Shown here piece by piece: positions 53,801-64,000 of a stretch of 64,000 bases of DNA. The stretch is from Auanema rhodensis (Eukaryota; Nematoda; Chromadorea; Rhabditida; Rhabditidae). The DNA is taken from the NCBI GenBank assembly GCA_964057225.1, contig CAXKVF010000073.1, forward strand, positions 1,054,001-1,118,000, given 5' to 3'. Positions within the stretch are counted from its first letter, which is position 1. Each line of letters starts with the position of its first letter. The notes below the pieces were generated by a model that was given only the letters and a program-made list of their open reading frames with translations, ran no database searches and was not told the origin of the DNA. Position numbers and translations under genes: made by a program.

Positions 53801-54912
53801 TACATTTAATTAGCATAAATTAAAGTTCACGTAAATTTCAAAGTCATGGTTACCATGAACCAATATCAATAAAAATTTGTTTTTAGACTAATATGGACAT
53901 GGGGAATCTAATTTTGAAAACCGCATCTCTTTATCTTTCACGTGAAGCGAGTTACATACCAAGTGCACATCACGTGTACATTTAATTACCATAAATTAAA
54001 GTTCACGTAAATTTCAAAGTCGTGGTTACCATGCACCAATATCAATAAAAATTCGTTTTTAGACTAATATGGACATGGGGAATCTAATTTTGAAAACCGC
54101 ATCTCTTTATCTTTCACGTGAAGCGAGTTACATACCAAGTGCACATCACGTGTACATTTAATTAGCATAAATTAAAGTTCACGTAAATTTCAAAGTCATG
54201 GTTACCATGCACCAATATCAATAAAAATTTGTTTTTAGACTAATATGGACATGGGGAATCTAATTTTGAAAACCGCATCTCTTTATCTTTCACGTGAAGC
54301 GAGTTACATACCAAGTGCACATCACGTGTACATTTAATTAGCATAAATTAAAGTTCACGTAAATTTCAAAGTCGTGGTTACCATGCACCAATATCAATAA
54401 AAATTCGTTTTTAGACTAATATGGACATGGGGAATCTAATTTTGAAAACCGCATCTCTTTATCTTTCACGTGAAGCGAGTTACATACCAAGTGCACATCA
54501 CGTGTACATTTAATTAGCATCAATTAAAGTTCACGTAAATTTCAAAGTCATGGTTACCATGAAGCAATATCAATAAAAATTTGTTTTTAGACTAATATGG
54601 ACATGGGGAATCTAATGTTGAAAACCGCATCTCTTCATCTTTCACGTGAAGCGAGTTACATACCAAGTGCACATCACGTGTACATTTAATTAGCATAAAT
54701 TAAAGTTCACGTAAATTTCAAAGTCATGGTTACCATGCACCAATATCAATAAAAATTTGTTTTTAGACTAATATGGACATGGGGAATCTAATTTTGAAAA
54801 CCGCATCTCTTTATCTTTCACGTGAAGCGAGTTACATACCAAGTGCACATCACGTGTACATTTAATTAGCATAAATTAAAGTTCACGTAAATTTCAAAGT
54901 CATGGTTACCAT
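50865..54912. repeat. g57/t73/c133/c22 block with a five-monomer unit
   Basis: Twenty-three units. A five-monomer unit, 52625-53504, is repeated at 53505-54384 (880 bp): g57+c76, t73 (catcttttt), gaacc with c133 and g166 (ttaccat), a variable unit, and a gcacc unit. c133 lies at 51525, 53109, 53285 and 53989. Units 51569-52272 match 46466-47169, 29 monomers upstream. Unit 52273 ends with ttaacatg, a private break in the junction inverted repeat. Confidence 0.85.
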
Positions 54913-55069
54913 GAAGCAATATCAATAAAAATTTGTTTTTAGACTAATATGGACATGGGGAATCTAATGTTGAAAACCGCATCTCTTCATCTTTCACGTG
55001 AAGCGAGTTATATACCAAGTGCACATCACGTGTACATTTAATTAGCATAATGGTTACCATGGTTACCAT
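54913..55069. repeat. Truncated 157-bp monomer
   Basis: This gaagc unit with g57, c76 and t99 (gttatatacc) follows consensus to position 138, then loses 28 bases (positions 139-166) and gains a 9-base tandem copy of ggttaccat, a net loss of 19. The lost segment includes the right arm of the AT-rich inverted repeat and the third CACGT element. It is the most altered monomer in the window. Confidence 0.95.
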
Positions 55070-55949
55070 GCACCAATATCAATAAAAATTTGTTTTTAGA
55101 CTAATATGGACATGGGGAATCTAATTTTGAAAACCGCATCTCTTTATCTTTCACGTGAAGCGAGTTACATACCAAGTGCACATCACGTGTACATTTAATT
55201 AGCATAAATTAAAGTTCACGTAAATTTCAAAGTCATGGTTACCATGAACCAATATCAATAAAAATTTGTTTTTAGACTAATATGGACATGGGGAATCTAA
55301 TTTTGAAAACCGCATCTCTTTATCTTTCACGTGAAGCGAGTTACATACCAAGTGCACATCACGTGTACATTTAATTAGCATAAATTAAAGTTCACGTAAA
55401 TTTCAAAGTCGTGGTTACCATGCACCAATATCAATAAAAATTCGTTTTTAGACTAATATGGACATGGGGAATCTAATTTTGAAAACCGCATCTCTTTATC
55501 TTTCACGTGAAGCGAGTTACATACCAAGTGCACATCACGTGTACATTTAATTAGCATAAATTAAAGTTCACGTAAATTTCAAAGTCATGGTTACCATGCA
55601 CCAATATCAATGAAAATTTGTTTTTAGACTAATATGGACATGGGGAATCTAATTTTGAAAACCGCATCTCTTTATCTTTCACGTGAAGCGAGTTACATAC
55701 CAAGTGCACATCACGTGTACATTTAATTAGCATAAATTAAAGTTCACGTAAATTTCAAAGTCATGGTTACCATGAACCAATATCAATTAAAATTTGTTTT
55801 TAGACTAATATGGACATGGGCAATCTAATTTTGAAAACCGCATCTCTTTATCTTTCACGTGAAGCGAGTTACATACCAAGTGCACATCACGTGTACATTT
55901 AATTAGCATAAATTAAAGTTCACGTAAATTTCAAAGTCATGGTTACCAT
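55070..55949. repeat. Mixed monomers after the truncated unit
   Basis: Five units: gcacc plain, gaacc with g166, c22, g15 (caatgaaa), and gaacc with t15 and c48. The gaacc/g166 then c22 pair continues the pattern seen before 55 kb. Nothing else is visible. Confidence 0.82.
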
Positions 55950-58941
55950 GCACCAATATCAATAAAAATTTGTTTTTAGACTAATATGGACATGGGGAAT
56001 CTAATTTTGAAAACCGCATCTCTTTATCTTTCACGTGAAGCGAGTTACATACCAAGTGCACATCACGTGTACATTTAATTAGCATAAATTAAAGTTCACG
56101 TAAATTTCAAAGTCATGGTTACCATGAACCAATATCAATAACAATTTGTTTTTAGACTAATATGGACATGGGCAATCTAATTTTGAAAACCGCATCTCTT
56201 TATCTTTCACGTGAAGCGAGTTACATACCAAGTGCACATCACGTGTACATTTAATTAGCATAAATTAAAGTTCACGTAAATTTCAAAGTCATGGTTACCA
56301 TGCACCAATATCAATAAAAATTTGTTTTTAGACTAATATGAACATGAGGAATCTAATTTTGAAAACCGCATCTCTTTATCTTTCACGTGAAGCGAGTTAC
56401 ATACCGAGTGCACATCACGTGTACATTTAATTAGCATAAATTAAAGTTCACGTAAATTTCAAAGTCATGGTTACCATGCACCAATATCAATAAAAATTTG
56501 TTTTTAGACTAATATGGACATGGGGAATCTAATTTTGAAAACCGCATCTCTTCATCTTTCACGTGAAGCGAGTTACATACCAAGTGCACATCACGTCTAA
56601 ATTTAATTAGCATAAATTAAAGTTCACGAAAATTTCAAAGTCATGGTTACCATGAACCAATATCAATAAAAATTTGTTTTTAGACTAATATGGACATGAG
56701 CAATCTAATTTTGAAAACCGCATCTCTTCATCTTTCACGTGAAGCGAGTTACATACCAAGTGCACATCACGTGTACATTTAATTAGCATAAATTAAAGTT
56801 CACGTAAATTTCAAAGTCATGGTTACCATGAACCAATATCAATAAAAATTTGTTTTTAGACTAATATGGACATGGGGAATCTAATTTTGAAAACCGCATC
56901 TCTTTATCTTTCACGTGAAGCGAGTTACATACCAAGTGCACATCACGTGTACATTTAATTAGCATAAATTAAAGTTCACGTAAATTTCAAAGTCATGGTT
57001 ACCATGCACCAATATCAATAAAAATTTGTTTTTAGACTAATATGGACATGGGGAATCTAATTTTGAAAACCGCATCTCTTTATCTTTCACGTGAAGCGAG
57101 TTACATACCAAGTGCACATCACGTGTACATTTAATTAGCATAAATTAAAGTTCACGTAAATTTCAAAGTCATGGTTACCATGAACCAATATCAATAAAAA
57201 TTTGTTTTTAGACTAATATGGACATGGGGAATCTAATGTTGAAAACCGCATCTCTTTATCTTTCACGTGAAGCGAGTTACATACCAAGTGCACATCACGT
57301 TTACAATTAATTAGCATAAATTAAAGTTCACGTAAATTTCAAAGTCATGGTTACCATGAACCAATATCAATACAAATTTGTTTTTAGACTAATATGGACA
57401 TGGGGAATCTAATGTTGAAAACCGCATCTCTTTATCTTTCACGTGAAGCGAGTTACATACCAAGTGCACATCACGTGTACATTTAATTAGCATAAATTAA
57501 AGTTCACGTAAATTTCAAAGTCATGGTTACCATGAACCAATATCAATAAAAATTTGTTTTTAGACTAATATGGACATGGGCAATCTAATTTTGAAAACCG
57601 CATCTCTTTATCTTTCACGTGAAACGAGTTACATACCAAGTGCACATCACGTGTACATTTAATTAGCATAAATTAAAGTTCACGTAAATTTCAAAGTCAT
57701 GGTTACCATGCACCAATATCAATAAAAATTTGTTTTTAGACTAATATGGACATGAGGAATCTAATTTTGAAAACCGCATCTCTTTATCTTTCACGTGAAG
57801 CGAGTTACATACCGAGTGCACATCACGTGTACATTTAATTAGCATAAATTAAAGTTCACGTAAATTTCAAAGTCATGGTTACCATGAACCAATATCAATA
57901 AAAATTTGTTTTTAGACTAATATGGATATGGGGAATCTAATTATGAAAACCGCATCTCTTTATCTTTCACGTGAAGCGAGTTACATACCAAGTGCACATC
58001 ACGTGTACATTTAATTAGCATAAATTAAAGTTCACGTAAATTTCAAAGTCATGGTTACCATGAACCAATATCAATAAAAATTTGTTTTTAGACTAATATG
58101 GACATGGGCAATCTAATTTTGAAAACCGCATCTCTTTATCTTTCACGTGAAACGAGTTACATACCAAGTGCACATCACGTGTACATTTAATTAGCATAAA
58201 TTAAAGTTCACGTAAATTTCAAAGTCATGGTTACCATGCACCAATATCAATAAAAATTTGTTTTTAGACTAATATGGACATGAGGAATCTAATTTTGAAA
58301 ACCGCATCTCTTTATCTTTCACGTGAAGCGAGTTACATACCGAGTGCACATCACGTGTACATTTAATTAGCATAAATTAAAGTTCACGTAAATTTCAAAG
58401 TCATGGTTACCATGCACCAATATCAATAAAAATTTGTTTTTAGACTAATATGGACATGGGGAATCTAATTTTGAAAACCGCATCTCTTCATCTTTCACGT
58501 GAAGCGAGTTACATACCAAGTGCACATCACGTCTAAATTTAATTAGCATAAATTAAAGTTCACGAAAATTTCAAAGTCATGGTTACCATGAACCAATATC
58601 AATAAAAATTTGTTTTTAGACTAATATGGACATGGGCAATCTAATTTTGAAAACCGCATCTCTTCATCTTTCACGTGAAGCGAGTTACATACCAAGTGCA
58701 CATCACGTGTACATTTAATTAGCATAAATTAAAGTTCACGTAAATTTCAAAGTCATGGTTACCATGAACCAATATCAATAAAAATTTGTTTTTAGACTAA
58801 TATGGATATGGGGAATCTAATTATGAAAACCGCATCTCTTTATCTTTCACGTGAAGCGAGTTACACACCAAGTGCACATCACGTGTACATTTAATTAGCA
58901 TAAATTAAAGTTCACGTAAATTTCAAAGTCATGGTTACCAT
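55950..58941. repeat. 17-monomer higher-order unit, copy 1
   Basis: Begins with a plain gcacc unit, then c17+c48, a40+a46+g105, c76+c120+a152, and a46+c48+c76. Two plain units, a g57 unit with tttacaatt, and c16+g57 follow. Then comes a nested trimer (c48+a91, a46+g105, t42+a58 at 57534-58061) whose first two members recur at 58062. It ends with c76+c120, c48+c76 and t42+a58. The a91 base lies at 57624 and 58152, 528 bp apart. Confidence 0.9.
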
Positions 58942-61229
58942 GCACCAATATCAATAAAAATTTGTTTTTAGACTAATATGGACATGGGGAATCTAATTTT
59001 GAAAACCGCATCTCTTTATCTTTCACGTGAAGCGAGTTACATACCAAGTGCACATCACGTGTACATTTAATTAGCATAAATTAAAGTTCACGTAAATTTC
59101 AAAGTCATGGTTACCATGAACCAATATCAATAACAATTTGTTTTTAGACTAATATGGACATGGGCAATCTAATTTTGAAAACCGCATCTCTTTATCTTTC
59201 ACGTGAAGCGAGTTACATACCAAGTGCACATCACGTGTACATTTAATTAGCATAAATTAAAGTTCACGTAAATTTCAAAGTCATGGTTACCATGCACCAA
59301 TATCAATAAAAATTTGTTTTTAGACTAATATGAACATGAGGAATCTAATTTTGAAAACCGCATCTCTTTATCTTTCACGTGAAGCGAGTTACATACCGAG
59401 TGCACATCACGTGTACATTTAATTAGCATAAATTAAAGTTCACGTAAATTTCAAAGTCATGGTTACCATGCACCAATATCAATAAAAATTTGTTTTTAGA
59501 CTAATATGGACATGGGGAATCTAATTTTGAAAACCGCATCTCTTCATCTTTCACGTGAAGCGAGTTACATACCAAGTGCACATCACGTCTAAATTTAATT
59601 AGCATAAATTAAAGTTCACGAAAATTTCAAAGTCATGGTTACCATGAACCAATATCAATAAAAATTTGTTTTTAGACTAATATGGACATGAGCAATCTAA
59701 TTTTGAAAACCGCATCTCTTCATCTTTCACGTGAAGCGAGTTACATACCAAGTGCACATCACGTGTACATTTAATTAGCATAAATTAAAGTTCACGTAAA
59801 TTTCAAAGTCATGGTTACCATGAACCAATATCAATAAAAATTTGTTTTTAGACTAATATGGACATGGGGAATCTAATTTTGAAAACCGCATCTCTTTATC
59901 TTTCACGTGAAGCGAGTTACATACCAAGTGCACATCACGTGTACATTTAATTAGCATAAATTAAAGTTCACGTAAATTTCAAAGTCATGGTTACCATGAA
60001 CCAATATCAATAAAAATTTGTTTTTAGACTAATATGGACATGGGGAATCTAATGTTGAAAACCGCATCTCTTTATCTTTCACGTGAAGCGAGTTACATAC
60101 CAAGTGCACATCACGTTTACAATTAATTAGCATAAATTAAAGTTCACGTAAATTTCAAAGTCATGGTTACCATGAACCAATATCAATACAAATTTGTTTT
60201 TAGACTAATATGGACATGGGGAATCTAATGTTGAAAACCGCATCTCTTTATCTTTCACGTGAAGCGAGTTACATACCAAGTGCACATCACGTGTACATTT
60301 AATTAGCATAAATTAAAGTTCACGTAAATTTCAAAGTCATGGTTACCATGAACCAATATCAATAAAAATTTGTTTTTAGACTAATATGGACATGGGCAAT
60401 CTAATTTTGAAAACCGCATCTCTTTATCTTTCACGTGAAACGAGTTACATACCAAGTGCACATCACGTGTACATTTAATTAGCATAAATTAAAGTTCACG
60501 TAAATTTCAAAGTCATGGTTACCATGCACCAATATCAATAAAAATTTGTTTTTAGACTAATATGGACATGAGGAATCTAATTTTGAAAACCGCATCTCTT
60601 TATCTTTCACGTGAAGCGAGTTACATACCGAGTGCACATCACGTGTACATTTAATTAGCATAAATTAAAGTTCACGTAAATTTCAAAGTCATGGTTACCA
60701 TGCACCAATATCAATAAAAATTTGTTTTTAGACTAATATGGACATGGGGAATCTAATTTTGAAAACCGCATCTCTTCATCTTTCACGTGAAGCGAGTTAC
60801 ATACCAAGTGCACATCACGTCTAAATTTAATTAGCATAAATTAAAGTTCACGAAAATTTCAAAGTCATGGTTACCATGAACCAATATCAATAAAAATTTG
60901 TTTTTAGACTAATATGGACATGGGCAATCTAATTTTGAAAACCGCATCTCTTCATCTTTCACGTGAAGCGAGTTACATACCAAGTGCACATCACGTGTAC
61001 ATTTAATTAGCATAAATTAAAGTTCACGTAAATTTCAAAGTCATGGTTACCATGAACCAATATCAATAAAAATTTGTTTTTAGACTAATATGGATATGGG
61101 GAATCTAATTATGAAAACCGCATCTCTTTATCTTTCACGTGAAGCGAGTTACACACCAAGTGCACATCACGTGTACATTTAATTAGCATAAATTAAAGTT
61201 CACGTAAATTTCAAAGTCATGGTTACCAT
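58942..61229. repeat. 17-monomer unit, copy 2, shortened to 13
   Basis: Repeats copy 1 at +2992 (c17 56142/59134, a40 56341/59333, c120 56597/59589), then at +2816 after the plain gcacc unit 57006 is skipped (tttac 57301/60117, a91 57624/60440, g105 57814/60630), then at +2288 after three further units, the nested trimer, are skipped (c120 58533/60821, cacacc 58866/61154). Each loss is a whole number of monomers. Confidence 0.9.
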
Positions 61230-63869
61230 GCACCAATATCAATAAAAATTTGTTTTTAGACTAATATGGACATGGGGAATCTAATTTTGAAAACCGCATC
61301 TCTTTATCTTTCACGTGAAGCGAGTTACATACCAAGTGCACATCACGTGTACATTTAATTAGCATAAATTAAAGTTCACGTAAATTTCAAAGTCATGGTT
61401 ACCATGAACCAATATCAATAAAAATTTGTTTTTAGACTAATATGGACATGGGGAATCTAATGTTGAAAACCGCATCTCTTTATCTTTCACGTGAAGCGAG
61501 TTACATACCAAGTGCACATCACGTTTACAATTAATTAGCATAAATTAAAGTTCACGTAAATTTCAAAGTCATGGTTACCATGAACCAATATCAATAAAAA
61601 TTTGTTTTTAGACTAATATGGACATGGGGAATCTAATGTTGAAAACCGCATCTCTTTATCTTTCACGTGAAGCGAGTTACATACCAAGTGCACATCACGT
61701 GTACATTTAATTAGCATAAATTAAAGTTCACGTAAATTTCAAAGTCATGGTTACCATGAACCAATATCAATAACAATTTGTTTTTAGACTAATATGGACA
61801 TGGGGAATCAAATTTTGAAAACCGCATCTCTTTATCTTTCACGTGAAGCGAGTTACATACCAAGTGCACATCACGTGTACATTTAATTAGCATAAATTAA
61901 AGTTCACGTAAATTTCAAAGTCATGGTTACCATGAACCAATATCAATACAAATTTGTTTTTAGACTAATATGGACATGGGGAATCTAATTTTGAAAACCG
62001 CATCACTTTATCTTTCACGTGAAGCGAGTTACATACCAAGTGCACATCACGTGTACATTTAATTAGCATAAATTAAAGTTCACGTAAATTTCAAAGTCAT
62101 GGTTACCATGCACCAATATCAATAAAAATTTGTTTTTAGACTAATATGGACATGGGGAATCTAATGTTGAAAACCGCATCTCTTGATCTTTCACGTGAAG
62201 CGAGTTACATACCAAGTGCACATCACGTGTACATTTAATTAGCATAAATTAAAGTTCACGTAAATTTCAAAGTCATGGTTACCATGAACCAATATCAATA
62301 AAAATTTGTTTTTAGACTAATATGGACATGGGGAATCTAATGTTGAAAACCGCATCTCTTTATCTTTCACGTGAAGCGAGTTACATACCAAGTGCACATC
62401 ACGTGTACATTTAATTAGCATAAATTAAAGTTCACGTAAATTTCAAAGTCATGGTTACCATGAACCAATATCAATAACAATTTGTTTTTAGACTAATATG
62501 GACATGGGGAATCAAATTTTGAAAACCGCATCTCTTTATCTTTCACGTGAAGCGAGTTACATACCAAGTGCACATCACGTGTACATTTAATTAGCATAAA
62601 TTAAAGTTCACGTAAATTTCAAAGTCATGGTTACCATGAACCAATATCAATACAAATTTGTTTTTAGACTAATATGGACATGGGGAATCTAATTTTGAAA
62701 ACCGCATCACTTTATCTTTCACGTGAAGCGAGTTACATACCAAGTGCACATCACGTGTACATTTAATTAGCATAAATTAAAGTTCACGTAAATTTCAAAG
62801 TCATGGTTACCATGCACCAATATCAATAAAAATTTGTTTTTAGACTAATATGGACATGGGGAATCTAATGTTGAAAACCGCATCTCTTGATCTTTCACGT
62901 GAAGCGAGTTACATACCAAGTGCACATCACGTGTACATTTAATTAGCATAAATTAAAGTTCACGTAAATTTCAAAGTCATGGTTACCATGAACCAATATC
63001 AATAAAAATTTGTTTTTAGACTAATATGGACATGGGGAATCTAATGTTGAAAACCGCATCTCTTTATCTTTCACGTGAAGCGAGTTACATACCAAGTGCA
63101 CATCACGTTTACAATTAATTAGCATAAATTAAAGTTCACGTAAATTTCAAAGTCATGGTTACCATGAACCAATATCAATAAAAATTTGTTTTTAGACTAA
63201 TATGGACATGGGGAATCTAATTTTGAAAACCGCATCTCTTTATCTTTCACGTGAAGCGAGTTACATACCAAGTGCACATCACGTGTACATTTAATTAGCA
63301 TAAATTAAAGTTCACGTAAATTTCAAAGTCATGGTTACCATGAACCAATATCAATAAAAATTTGTTTTTAGACTAATATGGACATGGGCAATCTAATTTT
63401 GAAAACCGCATCTCTTTATCTTTCACGTGAAGCGAGTTACATACCAAGTGCACATCACGTGTACATTTAATTAGCATAAATTAAAGTTCACGTAAATTTC
63501 AAAGTCATGGTTACCATGAAGCAATATCAATAAAAATTTGTTTTTAGACTAATATGGACATGGGGAATCTAATGTTGAAAACCGCATCTCTTCATCTTTC
63601 ACGTGAAGCGAGTTACATACCAAGTGCACATCACGTGTACATTTAATTAGCATAAATTAAAGGTCACGTAAATTTCAAAGTCATGGTTACCATGCACCAA
63701 TATCAATAAAAATTTGTTTTTAGACTAATATGGACATGGGGAATCTAATTTTGAAAACCGCATCTCTTTATCTTTCACGTGAAGCGAGTTACATACCAAG
63801 TGCACATCACGTGTACATTTAATTAGCATAAATTAAAGTTCACGTAAATTTCAAAGTCATGGTTACCAT
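61230..63869. repeat. Monomers with a duplicated four-monomer unit
   Basis: Fifteen units. A tetramer, 61582-62285, is repeated at 62286-62989: g57; c17 with gaatcaaat; c16 with a72 (catcacttt); g57 with g76 (cttgatc). c17 recurs at 61774/62478 and g76 at 62185/62889, both 704 apart. tttacaatt units flank it (61525, 63109). Units 63518 and 63694 match 54561 and 54737, leading into the right-edge partial unit. Confidence 0.88.
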
Positions 63870-64000
63870 GAAGCAATATCAATAAAAATTTGTTTTTAGA
63901 CTAATATGGACATGGGGAATCTAATGTTGAAAACCGCATCTCTTCATCTTTCACGTGAAGCGAGTTATATACCAAGTGCACATCACGTGTACATTTAATT
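63870..64000. repeat. Partial monomer at the right edge
   Basis: The first 131 bases of a gaagc unit with g57, c76 and t99 (gttatatacc at 63968), cut by the window end. It is the same type as the truncated unit at 54913. The t99 bases are 8957 bp apart, exactly 51 monomers minus the 19 bases lost at 54913. The window ends seven bases before the point where the other unit is truncated. Confidence 0.93.

Larger units (their letters stand above)
1..64000. repeat. Satellite DNA array, 176-bp monomer, about 363.7 copies
   Basis: The entire window is a head-to-tail tandem array. Monomer starts (the g of gaacc, gcacc, gaagc or gcatc after ggttaccat) fall at 1+176k up to 2817, 2995+176k up to 45235, 45410+176k up to 50690, 50865+176k up to 54913, and 55070+176k up to 63870. 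That makes 363 complete units and one partial, all in the same orientation. The consensus is about 32% GC. Neighbouring units usually differ by none to a few substitutions. No insertion, transposon or unique sequence breaks the array. Arrays like this are typical of eukaryotic centromeres or pericentric and subtelomeric heterochromatin, but the sequence alone does not say which. I do not recognise the family. No stretch of the window is gene-bearing or non-repetitive. Confidence 0.99.

Noticed and set aside
1-64000. CRISPR array
   Set aside because: The repeats are contiguous 176-bp units with no unique spacers; variation is single-base and shared between units.
1-64000. CENP-B box or alpha satellite
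   Set aside because: The unit is 176 bp, not 171, and I found no motif resembling the CENP-B box core (TTCG, then A, then CGGG) on either strand of the consensus.
1-64000. A single window-wide higher-order repeat
   Set aside because: Diagnostic variants give pitches of 2, 3, 4, 5, 6, 8, 10, 11, 13, 17, 24-27, 29, 31, 46 and 51 monomers in different places; none holds across the window.
1-64000. Transposon-derived origin of the monomer (terminal repeats, target-site duplications)
   Set aside because: The short inverted repeats inside the monomer are only 6-7 bp per arm and do not bound a larger element; no transposase-like frame or flanking duplication is present.

Overview
The whole window is satellite DNA. 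It is one uninterrupted head-to-tail array of a 176-bp monomer, all in the same orientation, with no gene, RNA gene, transposon, inversion or unique sequence. Phasing every monomer start by hand gives 363 complete monomers plus a 131-bp partial one at the right edge. Only four complete monomers are not 176 bp: 178 bp at 2817, 175 bp at 45235, 175 bp at 50690 and 157 bp at 54913. These lengths sum exactly to 64000. The consensus monomer has 56 G/C of 176 (about 32% GC). The array enters and leaves the window mid-repeat, so its true length is unknown.

A megabase-style satellite with a near-nucleosomal unit points to a eukaryotic chromosome, probably centromeric or other constitutive heterochromatin. 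I do not recognise the family and cannot name the species. It is not the 171-bp primate alpha satellite, and I see no CENP-B-box-like motif.

Within the monomer (position 1 = the g of g[a/c]ac, as at base 1) the visible structure is: an A/T-tract block at 15-28; three CACGT elements starting at 83, 115 and 148, so spaced 32 and 33 bp; an AT-rich inverted repeat at 125-144; and a short inverted repeat across the monomer junction (165 to position 1 of the next unit). Single-base variants recur at a limited set of positions. Their order shows that the array evolved by nested unequal exchange, with higher-order units of 2, 3, 4, 5, 6, 8, 10, 11, 13, 17 and 24-25 monomers in different places and no single repeat unit across the window.

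Layout: 1-2994 simple monomers ending in a 178-bp unit; 3171-11794 a tandem 25-mer/24-mer duplication; 10739-16722 overlapping 11-mer and 8-mer duplications; 16723-22178 short 2-, 3- and 4-mer units; 22179-31330 mixed, with 4-mer cassettes and a hybrid monomer; 31331-36082 a 6-mer family; 36083-43474 mixed, with a 10-mer duplication; 43475-50864 long-pitch duplications and a clean triplicated 4-mer; 50865-55069 5-mers ending in the truncated monomer; 55070-64000 a 17-mer/13-mer pair and a duplicated 4-mer. The five 60-codon reading frames are accidents of the repeat, not genes.
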